From: Eudromia elegans
Lineage: Eukaryota; Chordata; Aves; Tinamiformes; Tinamidae
Direction: 5' to 3'
NCBI GenBank assembly: GCA_003342815.1
Contig: PTEX01000012.1
Span: forward strand, 5,465,825 to 5,529,824
DNA length: 64,000 nt
Shown: positions 36,960 to 50,039 of the stretch, one piece after another
How positions within the stretch are numbered: position 1 is the stretch's first letter
How the letters are laid out: the number at the start of each line of letters is the position of its first letter
The notes under the pieces: model-generated
The model's input: the letters and a program-made list of their open reading frames with translations, nothing else
What the model was told of the DNA's origin: nothing
The model's database searches: none
Made by a program: the position numbers and the translations under genes

Positions 36960-37730
36960 ATGCATTAAACTTCAGCATCTCAAAGGCTTTTTTTTCTGTG
37001 TGTGAAAATGTAACATTTAAAGAAAAATTGATGCGAGATTCATATGTAAAGCATGGCAGTCCTTAGCAAAAGCAATGCTAAATATTGGCATCCAATGTAT
37101 GCTATGGGAAAGACAAAAAAAAAAAAAGTTCTTGCTGTGGACAGGTCCATATAAAAATCTTTTTGTTGATGGAGGATAAAAAATTAACATCAATATTAAA
37201 GTTCAATTGGATTGGATCAGGATCTTGATGATGCACCTGGGAACAGAGTAATGTAAATCGCTGCAGGTATAATTATGAAGGTAATTGCAATGCAGTATAA
37301 GTAGTACCAAAAAAAAAATTAAAAAATTGCATAGCAAATAAAATCGCAAGCAGCCAAAAGACAAAAAGTTTGTGATAAATGGTTCATTTAGACCTGCAGT
37401 GCTGTGTGGGCAAAATTGGATTGCAATCATAGCCATTTCAAAAATGAAAACATTAAGAGAAAAGGAAATTGGACAGAAATGGCATGGAAATTACAGCCTT
37501 TGATCCGTTTTTGAAGAACCTTTTATGAGACATCATCGTGAGTGGGCAGCAAATTCTTTCCAATCTCCTCGTAAAGCACTTGCGAAGGCTTGGAGGCCAT
37601 GAGACTGAAATGAATGTTTAAGCACAGATTGGGGGAGCGGATCTTTCTCTGCTGACCTTTTTAGCTTTTATAAGCAGCATAAAATTGCTCTGAATGTTTA
37701 GTGCCATAATATTGAATGTATATCCTATTT
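36960..37730. other. Candidate conserved noncoding block
   Basis: The sequence is repeat-free, AT-rich and dense in homeodomain-like words (TTAAT, ATTAAA, TAATTATG, GGTAATTGC), the texture seen in deeply conserved noncoding elements near developmental genes. No coding signal is seen. Conservation itself cannot be judged without an alignment. Confidence 0.25.
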
Positions 37731-38906
37731 GCAATTGAGTAGAATATAGCTTAGCTTAGATACATAGAATAGAAACTATATTTTATGTAGTAGCACTAGT
37801 GTCATATTCATCTTCTATTAATAGTTGGGACTTATAGATGGGGCAGGATTACAGGTTGTTTTTAGAGATGTTACATAGAAGTGCAGATGTCTTTTGCAGC
37901 ATCTGATTTGGAAGGCTCACTTCGTGTGGGCTGATGCTCTCCGTCCAAACTTGCCAAAGTTCTATCCCTGAGGAAGGCTCCAGCCTTTTCTTCTTATAAT
38001 GCGTAGTTTTGAGCTTTCTGGATTATCCCTCTGTCTTAAGGGGATTGTGATAATCCTTTGCTATATGCAGTAAATGTATAATTTCAGTATATGTTCAGAG
38101 AAAAGGAGTAAATTGTTAACATGAATAATATACTGTAATTGCCAAAGTGCAGCCCAGCTAAAATTAGATTAAGCTCTCAGGCTATAAACCAAAGTGATCA
38201 TAGACTTGTTCCATCACTATTAAAGTATCTGTAATTCTGTTGTAAAACATTAATGTATGGATGTATTTGGCTTTGTTCCTTATTAAATACTAGTAATTAA
38301 AATCAAAATACTTTGGGTTAGCTGTCCTGCTCTGTAAAATCTGAGCAATTATCTCTCAGGTAATTGGTCAGATTAGTTGTTACTATAGGTAAATGTTCTC
38401 TTAGATTATTGTCAATTGCAAGAAATATGTTACATCCTGATTTGAAGGATCAGGAATGCTGTCACATAAAAGAGTAAGCACAGTATTTTACATTTCAGTA
38501 AACAACAGCTGGATTCTTCCAGAAGTGCTGCTTAAATCAAATTCAAGCTGCCTGAAGCAAAGTCCCTGTTTATTTTCTTTTTTTTTTTATTTGACTTGAC
38601 TGGGTTCTGTTTTCATTAACATTTTCTATCTGACCTTTCAGATTAGAGAACCTTTTTATTCTGCAGAAAAAGTCAAGTTTTCCTGGAATTGTGAAATTTG
38701 GGATCTCTTTTTTTTAACTTTTTGTAGCATTATTAAGGTGGAATATACTGACCGATGTATTCAAATAGAGTTTATAAGGAAAACAGATGTAAAAGTAGTA
38801 AAAAATGTGTTCTGATTTCCAGACTATTTATTTTACTTTTTATCTTCCCACTGGATTACTAAATGAGAGATGAAGATGAAGCTCTGGCTTGCCCTTGTAC
38901 TGCTGC
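37731..38906. other. AT-rich DNA without a gene
   Basis: No gene or repeat family is recognised. A T-rich run sits at about 38577-38590. Confidence 0.5.
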
Positions 38907-39044
38907 TATTATTATTATTATTAATCATTTATATATTTTATATATAGCTGCTCTTCACATCATAGGCAAATAAAAATGTCATCCATGCCCTGAAGTGTTG
39001 GTAATCTAAAATTAGACAAAAGAATAACAAAAGAGATAACAGAT
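38907..39044 (+). repeat. Ancient amniote SINE-like fragment
   Basis: A (TAT)n-like start leads into ATCATTTATATA, then CCATGCCCTGAAGTGTT, GGTAATCTAAAATTAGAC and AAAAGAGATAACAGAT. This order follows a common old amniote repeat with the words CCTGCCC-GAAGAGCTTACAATCTAAATAGACAA. Similar but fainter text may continue after the CR1 insertion (GATAACAGATGGGATGACAGGG, 39717-39738), which suggests the CR1 copy landed inside this older element. Confidence 0.5.
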
Positions 39045-39141
39045 AATAGTGACTGTCTCAAGGGATGGGGGGCTGGAAGAATGCATCATCGTTTTAGTCA
39101 CTGCCTTCTTACCACCTTCAGCTTGCAGTGCCTGTTTTTTG

Positions 39142-39698
39142 CAGAATCACAGAATGGTTGGGGTTGAAAGGGACCTCTGGAGACCTGGGTCTGGTCCAAC
39201 CCCCCAGCTCAAAGCAGAATCAGCTAAACAGCTGGCTCAGGGCTATGTCCAGTTGGGTTTAGAGCATCTCCAGGGATGCTCAAGGATCTCCAAGGATGGA
39301 GATGGATGGATCTCCAAGGATGGATTCCATAGTCTCTCTGGCCAGCCTGCTTCAGTGTTCAACCACCATCACAGGGAGAAGGCTTCTGATATTTAAATGG
39401 AATTTCAGTTTGTGCCCCTTATAGCCTGTCCTGTCACTGGGCACCACTGAGAAAACCCTGACACCATCCTCCTCACTCTTCCCCCATCAGGTACTTATAC
39501 CCATTGCCAAGATCCCCTGGAGTTTTCTGTGCTGAATAGTCCTAGTTCCCTCAGCCTCTCCCCATATGAGAGTTGCTCCAGGCTCTTAATCATCTTCGTG
39601 GCCCTTTGCTGGACTTGCTCCAGTAGGTCCGTATCTTTCTTGTCCTGGGGAGCCCAGCTCTAGAGACAGCACTGCAGATGTGGTCTCACCAGGGCTGA
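39142..39698 (-). mobile_element. CR1 LINE, 5'-truncated older copy, antisense
   Basis: The minus strand shows a CR1 3' end of about 557 bp. It begins in ORF2 ([12 protein letters not shown], a stop, then SWAPQDKKDTDLLEQ), runs through QQRATKMIKSLEQLSYGERL and LRELGLFSTE, and ends with the 3' UTR and a single degraded octamer (CCATTCTGTGATTC). Several stops and indels make it non-functional. A 17-bp block (GGATCTCCAAGGATGGA on the plus strand) is duplicated inside it, at 39284-39300 and 39308-39324. It is more diverged than the copies at 1-655 and 11403-11968. Confidence 0.92.
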
Positions 39699-39726
39699 TT
39701 TTACAGATTGCCATTAGATAACAGAT

Positions 39727-42539
39727 GGGATGACAGGGGGTTGTGATTGGCATGTGAGCAGCAAGCATTTAAGAAAGGTAACAGGAGGAAAGTTTGCAAG
39801 AAAGCAGAGGGAAGGAAAAAGTGAAGTCTGAACAGTGGAACAGAGAAAAGTCAATGAGAGAGAAGGCACAGATAATTGGAGGCAGGAAAATAAAGCAGAA
39901 GGATGAGATACATATATTGGTGAGGTGAGTAGGAGGTGAGGATAAGAGGAAGTAGCTAAAGCCTGACAAAAAGTTAATTGAAGTCAGTGGGAATCATGGT
40001 TAGAGAACAGGTTGTACAAGTGGCAGGTTGCTAGAAATAAGGCAGACCCTTGTGAAGACTTCACATTTCCAAAAGTTCAGCCACAGCAAGTGTGTCTGGG
40101 GCTTTGAACTTGTTTTCCTGGGTTGGTGGTTGATGGCAGCCCAGTGGGATGAGCTTAGAAGACGAATCAGGTCTAATAACAGCTGGATCAGGAGGAAGTT
40201 CTAATTTACAGAGGTCATTCTTTGGGAAAGAAAAATCTGCCCGGATGTGGCTGAGAAGTCAATTGCTTAGATGCTCCAAAGAGTGAGTATATATGTGAGT
40301 ATATATAGTAAAAACATCTCTTCAGAGCACAGAAAAGCTGCATGAAATGAAAACAGGGCCAAAGGGATATTTTTAATTCCCAAGTTCTCACTGGGAAGAT
40401 AAAAGCCAAGCTTTTATATACTGCTTAAATTATACACATTTTTTACTGAGCCATTGAACTGTTAAGAAACTTAAATGGTCTTAATAAGAGTTTATTGTTT
40501 AAGAACTGCACTGCATATCTTATATGTAGCTGAGCCCTGAAGACTGGTAGGGCATTGGCCTTAGCCCCCTTTCTGTGGGACTGTTGACTTTTTAAGTATT
40601 TCCTTCTTTGTTGTTGGTTTGTTTTTTTTTTTTTGTCTTACAGCTAACATGAAATTCAGTTCTGCAGTCTGAAATACACACCAGCCATTCAGTTTTGCTG
40701 CTATAAATTTCTTCAACTCTAGATCTCCAAAAAGGGGTTGATTTCTCTTTTGACATCACTGTGTTAAGGAATGTTACTGCCATGGTCATCTCCCTGTGGG
40801 CAATGACTAATGAAGCAAAATGTCCAGTGAAAGAATAGCTGCGTTAGGTCTTTGTGTCCATGTTAAGTCTTTGTGAAATGCTGTGATAAAAATGCCTATT
40901 TCATTTATTTATTCTGGTTTATAAACTCCACAAATCTCTGCATAATCTTGCATTCCCAAAGCATCAACCCCCTTTTTTTCCTATGTGAAACAGGGAAATC
41001 CCAAGCTGCTAGATGCCACATGTTGTAGCACACATAGGAGTTTTGTGTAATGTATCCAGGCAGTTGGCAAGTCAGGTCTTTTGTAAAATGGAGCCAAGTG
41101 AAGAGAATGAATTCCAAAGGTCAGGGGCAAATAAAATGCCAATAGTATTTTATTGCCAATAGTAACTCTGCCTCCTTTCCTTCAGATCAAGAGAGGGCTT
41201 GTGAGATCCTTTCTACTGAACCATAATAACAGTACCATGAGTACAGATGTGCCGGTGTGTGAGAACAGGATCTCTTCTAGAACAAAAGTGTATTAGCTGT
41301 AATAGATATTAACATACATTCCCTCTCATAGCAAATAATAGATAAGTGGGAAAAGGGGGAGGGAGAAAGGATTCAGAGATAACTAAGGCAATACTGTTCA
41401 AGCATGGATTTCATATACTTGTGCAGGATTACGTGCAATAAGGAATGAGGGAGATTTCTTAACTGTTTCTCATATCTGAGGCTGTAGGAAAGTGTGACAG
41501 GTTTCGAATACAAAATGTGGAATTGCTTTAGTGGTAGCTGAAAACACATAGCGTTCTGGTTTGTGTTGGAAAGGTAGTGAAGATGATGGAGACTAGGGTC
41601 AAATCCTTTTCTTCCATTCTACCTAAAGTATTGTTTTATGTTAAGGGTTCTTACTTTCTCTTCAGACTTCAAACAGAAAATATGAGAAATGGGTTCTATT
41701 ACTATTCAGCAATATTTGTAAGGCTGGGGAAAGAAAAGCTCATAAAAAGATATTTCTGAAGTCTTAACATACTGACTTTTTCATTACCATAGCAGGTGGT
41801 CATTTTCATATAAATGAAACTTGTAAATAGCAACCCACCTTTTTCACACAGATTCAATCCCAGTGAATACTTGGAAAGGCCAACTGCTCGGAAAAGGCTT
41901 CTCTTTCATTCTCTCTCTAACCAAATAAAACACATCTGAAAATCTTCTTTCTGTTCATAGTTTCTTTCTGTCCGTGTTTACTGTTCATAGTCTAAGAGCA
42001 ATAACTTATAAAATGGTACTGAACTGCCTTGTATTTTTCTCATATTCTTTTCCCCTTTATTCTTCTTTACAGTTGTTACCAAAGCTATATATTAGCTCTT
42101 TATTAAAGTGATACTTTCAGCTTAACCCAAAGTGAAATTTACTTTTTCTGTTCACCTGTATGTAAAATACATTTAGGTTTCTCACAGACTGATATTTACC
42201 ATTGCTATGTTCTTCCCTTTCCTCACTTGTATGTTCATAAAATTCGCCCTGTTCTTTGGGGTAATCATTATTTTCCAGTCTCCTGTCTTCTGGGAAACCA
42301 ATCGCAGTGCTGTGCATGGCTCCTCACAGACTCGCCAAGCACCAACCTAGCAGAGTCCCTCCTACTTAATTTCAGATGCTTAAACCCTAGACATCACCTG
42401 AAAACATATAAAAATCAGATGAAATCCTATACACTTTCCTGTGAAGGTGTCCCTTTCACTCCATTCCCTCTCCTCTCTCTGGTCAGGTATTGGCTCAAAT
42501 TTGGTATCTAAAGGCACGTGGGGCAAATCCTATTCTGCA
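39727..42539. other. AT-rich DNA without a gene
   Basis: A purine-rich stretch (39770-39960) follows the CR1 copy and may be a continuation of the older repeat. Small local duplications occur at 40283-40310 (GTGAGTATATAT) and 41137-41164 (TGCCAATAGTA). No gene is recognised. Confidence 0.45.
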
Positions 42540-43600
42540 GGTCTTCTGTGCCCTAGGAGATCTAGCTAATCTGCCTAAAGATTATTAGTCATATGAAAAA
42601 GAACCAACACAAAATACCGATTACTGACGATGCTGGTATTGTGTGCTTGAATTTTATTGCAAAAGTTCATAGTATTTAACGGAGTCCATAAAAATTGATG
42701 TGATATTTCCAAGTAAAATGAAATGCTACTTGGAAAAGCATCGAAGACAGCTAGACAACATTTTAAACAGCAATTCTTAAGTATTGCTTGGGGGGAGAAG
42801 AAATGCAGCTTATCTTAGAAGTACAGTATTTAACCTGTATGCCTCCAGGACCAACAATGAAAGTAAATACTGCTCCTAGTGGGATTTCCTGGCAGAACAA
42901 TATCTAAAGGAATCATTCCCCGAGATAAATTTACAAAGATATTATTGGTATAACCACGAGGAAGCACTGTCTTCACTCAGGAGTAAAACTGCGTGCTTCA
43001 ACTCTTCAGGTTCTGCAGAAGAAAAACAGACAAAATAGCGTGAAGAGTTTGCACAAAATCGGTCAGTTTAACTGGGAGTTCTTCCGACTCTTCCAATCCG
43101 TCCTTGTGTCCGGTGACCTGCTGGCAGACAAAGATGACAATTTAAGCCCTTTGCATTTCAGATCATTTTAAGCACTGCTGAAGGAAGCTTCCTCCAGGAA
43201 TGTCCGTTCTGTGGCACCTACCTTAGTGGGAAAGGTTGCTCAGGCTGGGTATATCTGCTGGGCTTTGTTCAAGGTGGCCAATATACACAGTAATTCAAAT
43301 TCCCTTTCCCTCTGCAATCCACTGTGATTGAAATTGCTCGCCCCAAACTGGGCTACCTTCTTTCCTAAGCACACTGGCACATCAGCACGTTGCCAAGCAG
43401 AGAAGTTAGGCCAAGTTCATGATGGTTTACTGATTACTTAGACACACGGTTCATATCTTTTCAAAATTACTGCTCGTAAGCCCAACCGCTGATGGAAAAT
43501 ATGTATTCATTAATTAGTACAAGGACTGATAAGCATATTAAATCAGGCGCATTATTTTGTGCATATAAATTATTATATTACAGACGAAAGGTTGCTGAGC
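42540..43600. other. Candidate conserved noncoding block
   Basis: Repeat-free sequence with scattered CpGs and many AT-hook or homeodomain-like words, for example TAACGGAGTCCATAAAAATTG and the region 43540-43580. There is no open frame of note. It may be a conserved regulatory stretch; this is a hunch from texture only. Confidence 0.2.
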
Positions 43601-45479
43601 TGGACATATAAGTGCTAATAGTGCTGATAGTGATTTGTAAAACAATTTCTGAAAAGATGAAAAGATGTTTAAGTTTTATTATGAAAGGCAGTTTCAGAAG
43701 TAAGCAGTAAATAACCTTCATTTTCCCTGTTTTCACCCTTCTTCATCCTTTACGTTCCTCACCATATTCCACTCTCTTTATATTTGCAACAGCTCTTTTT
43801 GTACTATTGCAGCAGAAGATTGTGCACCCAAGTCCTCCACACTGACCCTAAAAAAAGATTCTGGAATTTCATTTCAGATTTTTTGGGGGCCTTGTCTTCA
43901 GAGGCATGAATGAGCTTGTTACGGTGGCTGTGAGAGGGAAGACCGAGATTATTCTGTTTTGCAGTTTCTCACCACAAACAGAGCATGTAAATCTATTACG
44001 CTTTCCAGTTAAATAACCCACAAACTGTTACTTGAACTACAGAGATAACTGTAAGTTTCTCATTGCTCTCACATAAAGATTTACTGAAATCTAAGCCAAT
44101 CTGGCAGATTTTAATATTGTATTAACACCATTTCACATGATTCCTAAGTCAAATCTTTCAAACCTTGCTACAGGAGTGTAAAATAATATTGATATGTCAC
44201 TAAAGAACAATATCACTGATTTGTATGAAGTACTTTGAGTGGAAATGGCTTTGTTAAAACTAACATTCAAGTATGTCTGTTGGTATCATTTACATGTTTA
44301 TACAATTTTCAACTCAAGCCGCATCTAGGATATTTTGCAGCAGCCACGTAGCTGTTTACGTGGTGGAAAGCCTGCCTACATAAGGATCGTTGCCTCATGT
44401 TCTCTATACACAACAGGTGCTGCTTAAATAAATCTGTCTAGCCTGAGTTTCTAAAGGTGAATGCACGAACCTGCAAGATCTGGGAGCTGCTGGAATAAGG
44501 CCCCTGCTCTGCAGTGGTGGTGGGAACCCAAGCTGCCCTTGATCTGAAGCAGTTACATGTGTGCAGCAGCTCCACATATTTCATCCTTTGCTTACGTCCC
44601 TGTGCTTTGACAGAACTGTTTTGCAGGTATCAGTTTAAGCTCGTGTTCCATAAGCACTTCTCCTTAGTAAACACCATGAAATGCCGAGCTGGTGAATCAG
44701 TTCAGCTGGGGCATGAAACACTAGTCTAGAAATCCCGTGTCTGAGGATTAGCATCTACCTTTCTTCCCGACAGAAGGTTTGCACTAGAAGAGAAATAGTA
44801 ATACCCCAGAACAGCAACCCTGAAGATTAGATATTTTGCGTTTTTCAGGTATGCTTTATTTTGTTAAAAATCACGTTAGGCAAAATAAACTGATTAAAGT
44901 ATATCTTTAATTTAAAATAAAGTATTTGAGTAATGAGCATGGCTAATTCACATGATTTTTCAGAAGTGGTAGTATATTTGGGAATTTTTTGTTTTCTTTT
45001 TAATTTATGATGCCTGTTTTCATTTCATATTGCCTGTGGTTTTTTGAAAACTGTAAATAATTTACAGATGCCCTAGATTTAGAAAATGATGCTTTAAAAA
45101 TCTATGGTTTAAAGTGTGCCTGGGAAATACACTTTATTTTACATAAGTTTTTTTTCTTGCTTTCCTATAGAAAGATGTTTTGAGCAATGGCAAGAAATTA
45201 CTCTCTTCAGTAATTACAAGGATTTAGAAGATACTTTGATGGAAAGAATAATTAAGGACATGGATGTAATGGAAGCACATGTGTAACTACCAGTGATAGA
45301 GCATGCCAGACTAAGCCAACGATGTTCTTTATTGAAATAACTCTCTTTTTTTAACACACAAAGTTCTGTAGAGTTTATCTGTATGGACTTAATTGCATTT
45401 AATATGATAGCATATTAAAAAAAAAGGAAAAAAAATTAATTATACTATAACTCTATTCAAAAGCTGTAAAGTGATCAAT
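43601..45479. other. AT-rich DNA without a gene
   Basis: Contains an inverted pair CCACGTA / TACGTGG (44344-44363) and a 17-bp palindrome CTGTAAATAATTTACAG (45051-45067). No gene is recognised. Confidence 0.5.
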
Positions 45480-46110
45480 GGACTGGCAGAAGGGGAAAAC
45501 ATTATGGTTTTGTTGAAAGTTATTAGACAGGAAGAAAGTTATTAGTACAGTTCTTAAAGGAATTTAAAGGCTTGGATCAATATTATTCATTTAACAACTT
45601 GCTCTAAAAAGTCAGGAGAAGAAAGATATTTGCTGATGATGCTGATTTTAAAAGTGTTGGCAGCTTGTGGGAGGACTGAGATATCGTTCAAGAAGAGGGA
45701 CATGGTTAAGGAGAGGATTATTAGGAATCGATGTCATTTATAGCTACAAAAAGAAGGGTAATCTATGACAACAACAACAAAAAATCTTATCCCTTGAAAA
45801 AGAATAAAAGATCAGGTAACTAACGACATCTTCATGAAAAACTGAAATATTCCTAGGAATGATCAGGCAAGGTATTGAGAAAAATTAGAGATGTGTTACT
45901 TTAATTAAAGACATGGGTAGAATTCTAGTTGCAAAATTGTGTACAGCTCTCACCATCAACCATCAATAGCAAATCAATTCATACGAGAGCAGTTGCAGAG
46001 GTGGGTTATGAAAATGGTGAAAGAGAGGGGAAATCCATTGTCTAGGCAAGATCAATTAATGATCAGACATCTGTCAAGACCCTCTTAATAGAAAAGGGTT
46101 GGACAAGACC
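45480..46110 (+). mobile_element. Ancient CR1/L3-type LINE fossil with FADD motif
   Basis: The frame at 45626 reads IFADDADFKSVGSLWED and then a stop. FADD (45629-45640) is the reverse-transcriptase catalytic motif C of non-LTR elements. Farther right, the sequence around 45905-45960 parallels the region encoding EYCVQFW in CR1 relatives (TTGTGTACAGCTCTCACC). The bases near 45990-46040 parallel the RRATKMIKG block: in one frame they read RGGLWKW-like text, and in another VMKMVKERGNP. Frameshifts and stops are frequent. The order of blocks is correct, so this is one decayed insertion of a very old element, in the plus orientation. Confidence 0.7.
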
Positions 46111-48044
46111 CCAAAGGTGCCAGCACAGCCTGGAAAATAAGCTTCAAAAGACCTCAGATAGAGAACAGATACCTCATGTAGTGTTTGAATCCCAGTGCTG
46201 AATTTTCTGTGTTCCTTAATATTCCTTAATGCCAGTTCTGATAAACTCTACATAAACTTGTGTTTGGTTTTGTGATTAAGCAGCACCTTGATGGTGTGTC
46301 ATTTTAGCAGCTCCCAGCAGTGAACAAGGACTTTCACATAGTGTCGCACCAAGATATTCAGCATCTACTACAACATCATTTAGTGACCTACCAAGGATCA
46401 CAGGAGTTTCCTGTGATTAATCATTTCTGTGCTATGGTTTAATCTAAGGTCCAAGACTAGCATTTCAAAGACTGGCTGATTCTTTATCTAATTTCAATTA
46501 TGGTGGTGCAAATCACACATAATTTCATTAGCAAAAAGATGCCATCAGAAAATCCCTGGGAGTTCAGACTTACTCTTTCCAAGTCCAAAGTGCTCTTTGG
46601 CCTGACAACATTATTTCAGTTCTTTTTTATAAGGGGTGAACGGTACAGCATTCACTTAAGTGATCAAAGCAAAAACTACATTATTGTTCGTGAAAAAAAT
46701 ATTACCTCTTCTAAAAAAATTACATTTTAGAATAATATCATGTTGTTTTAATATATGGGGCCATACGTTGAAAGAACAGGTAGCCCTGTTTTATGTAGAT
46801 ATTTACATTGAGCAGGGCCTCTTCCCTATTGTTTGTTGTTGAAGATTGCTCGATAATACAAACTCAGTGTGAATTGTACAGCTTTGGAAATGCCAGATAT
46901 GAGTCAATCTTTGTGGTGTTAATTTGTACAACTCAAGCCAAATTTTATTCTGTCAGGGCAAATACTTTTGAAAAAGGGTTGAAATCCTGCTGATATAAAA
47001 GGCTGAATTACTTGGACCAGTCTTTGCTTCTGGATGCTTCTGGATAAAGGACAGGACAAACAGAAAAATCATTCATTTTATGGAGATAATGGATCCTTGC
47101 TCTGCTTTTTAGGTGGGAAGAGTCGACTGCTATTTAAAATGCTTGCCTTCATCTGGTCATTTGAGTTTGTTTCACAAAACTTATCACGTTTTACGAGCTG
47201 GAGAGTTTCCCCAGCATTAGGTTCATAAAGCCAGATCTTCAAAGTTGTATATAACAGCACAGCAACATGAATATGCACATCACATGAAATGTTCAGGGTG
47301 CTATTCTGAGACACAGCACTAAATATTCGGCAGATGTTTAATTCATTGAAAAGTGCAAAATTTGGAAATTACTACTGATAAAATATATCCCTTTGTCTAG
47401 TAAAGTGACTGGCGTTTCAAATATGAAAGGTTGCTTTCAAACGGCCTTTCTCCGTTTGGAGAGGATTCAAGCCACTTGCTTTATCAAATCATCTTTTCCC
47501 TTGTTCTGATGTGTGTGGAGGCTTCGCTGCCATCGCTGTGCTCAGGGACTGGGGTTTATAGGGGTGATTGCCTGTCTTTACCTAGGCATGCACTGCTGTC
47601 CGTAGTAGCTTGGTACTTTCCTGAAGCCTGCCTTGGAATTTCATTCCTTCCAGTTTTCTTTCTAAAGTATGAAATGCAAGTTTCAAACCCTGAAAAATAC
47701 TGCTAGAATGGTCCCTGTTTTGAGTCTTTCTAAACTCTTCATTTCCCTTCAAAATTGGATCTCTTCACTTGTCCTTTATATGTTGTGACTTCTCAGGCAA
47801 AGTCATTTTATTAAGCTCTTAGTGTCATCGAGTTTAAGAACAGCAGCTCAGGCCTTCTGCCAAGTCAGTGTTTTGGGACTGAAATTGCCATTGTTTTCCT
47901 TGTTGGTTAAAAAAAAAGAAAAAAGTTCAAAGCTGAAGCCAAAGTTTGGTTTTTTGGTTTTTTTTTTTTATAGAATAAGTAATTATTCTGGCATAATTTG
48001 CAGCTTGTATATTTGGCTTGTAGCAGCTTGTATTTATTTGGATA
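46111..48044. other. AT-rich DNA without a gene
   Basis: No gene is recognised. A T-rich tract lies at about 47949-47970. GCTTCTGGAT is tandemly repeated near 47025-47045. Confidence 0.5.
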
Positions 48045-48078
48045 TTTTTTCTTTTTTTCTTTCTTTCTTTCTTTTTTT
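48045..48078. repeat. (TTTC)n-like pyrimidine microsatellite
   Basis: Short tandem TTTC units are flanked by T7-T8 runs. Confidence 0.8.
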
Positions 48079-50039
48079 GAGAATAGAGAAGATGGTTAGA
48101 GCCCTAAAAGAATGCAGATGCTACTTTGTTTATTGTGGTTTATTTCAGCAGCGCTTTCTCCTGGTTTTGAAATGAGAATTCCTTGTGGGAAATAAGGCTT
48201 GTATATTGTGAACTCTCTTATTTAATGCTGTATTTAGGCTTGCAAGAAGCCTCATGTTTCCAGTGCTGGACATTTTAATGGCTGGATGCAAAATCTTTTA
48301 CCCTTGATGAAATGGTATCCGGTATTTCTGTATATGTAAGGACTCTAGTCCTCATAATGCTGCACCTGACATTGCTATTTAGAGGACTGACTATGGAAAA
48401 AACAGTATCACACCCTTGAGTGTTAGCTATATATATTAATGTCTCACCTAAACATTAAACCCATGTTTACCTCCAAGGTCTGAAGACATTTGGCTGCCCT
48501 GATACTTGTTACAGAAAACTGAGACATCAGAGATGCTGAAATTTGAAGGAGAGCAAATGTGCTTGCAAGGAAACTGCATCCGAGGGCATTTTAAGATTTG
48601 TCTTAGTTTTGCTGTGCTGCTGATTCTGTGTATTTGTTTTTACTTTCCTGCTTTGCCTTTCAAGATAACATTTATAAATATATGTATTGGCACTTCTAGA
48701 GCTATAATGATACAATATTTGGATGTAAAGATACTAGCATGGGTAATCTGGGAATCAGTTTTTCCATAATACTCTTATATACACTGATAAAGTCCATAAT
48801 TTTCTGTGCTTCAGTTGCCCATACAAAACAGAGTATTTGCCTACTGCCAGGCATCCTGTTTTTGCATTCCCCCTCTGGTAAGAGATACTCAGAATAGTTG
48901 GCTTAAGGGAACTCAAGACAGTCGTGCAGTTGAGGGTAATCGAGCAAATTCCGCATCTTAAGGGAGGATTTGCTGCTTGTTTATAAGTGATTTGTTGCAT
49001 TTATGTACCCCGCCAGTATGAAAAACTGGAGCTGGCTTTGTAGGGGTCTGTGTCCCAGTGCAAAATAATGAGGGCAAATTTGGATGAATCCTGGAGCAAG
49101 GGAGAAGCTACTGGAACAGTCACTTCGTGATTTGCCTGAGCATATAATCATTTTGCAAGATTAGGATTCACCTGTCATATCTGTCCTTACGTGGAGGTGG
49201 CAAATCAGGGGAAACAATGGAGCACTCTTTTCAAAGGAAATTATTTTTACAATAAAAGAGAAAACATATAATATGCATATTTAGTGTGGATCAAAAATAT
49301 ACATTCTTCAGGGAAGAGCAAAGTGCAAAACTTGCTCTAGCTCAGATATACAGCCAGAATAAACGTATGAAATTTTGGAGACATTAGCTGCAAATGAGTA
49401 GTTCTTATTGTGAGATTGTCAATTGTTGTCTTGAAAATACAAGTGAGAAAAATCAAGGGAAAAGCCAAGCAGAGTGCTTGAACAAGTTGTATGCAATGCC
49501 ACCAGTGCAAGCGAGTTACCACCCACCTCTGCTCCCCTGCCCGGGCCCTTGCCAGGCAGGAGACAGCCTTGCTCCTCAGAATGTCGAGACTTTGGGATAG
49601 GTCAGACCTGCAGGTTCAAACTGATGGTCAGGAATGTATGTGTAGTTGTAAAAGGGATGAGGAGGCAAGAGACTTGCCAAGCACCAGGTGGCTTCAGCAG
49701 GGGCTTGGTGGCCATGGGACCCCTGCTGGCTCCTCGTCCACCCTGGAGCAGGCTGTCATCACTGGCTGCAGGAGCAGGGGCATTTCAAACTTTGCAAGAA
49801 GAGACTTTGTTGAATGTATCTCAGTATGAAAAGGGTAAAAATATGCTTGATTTTTTGTTTTTTCCATGAGAAGGGACTTGCTTCCCGCCCGGCACCAGGC
49901 GAGTTGAGTCTGTAGATCTCAGGCACACACAAACGCACTTTCACAGCGCTTTGCTGCAGCCTTTGAGTTGGAAGCACTTCACAGGAATATCTGAACAATC
50001 CCATTGGATATTTATTTAAATAATACAGAATGGAGGGTT
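48079..50039. other. Unannotated stretch
   Basis: No gene or repeat is recognised. GC content rises from about 49500 onward and gives several overlapping open frames without recognisable content. Confidence 0.45.
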
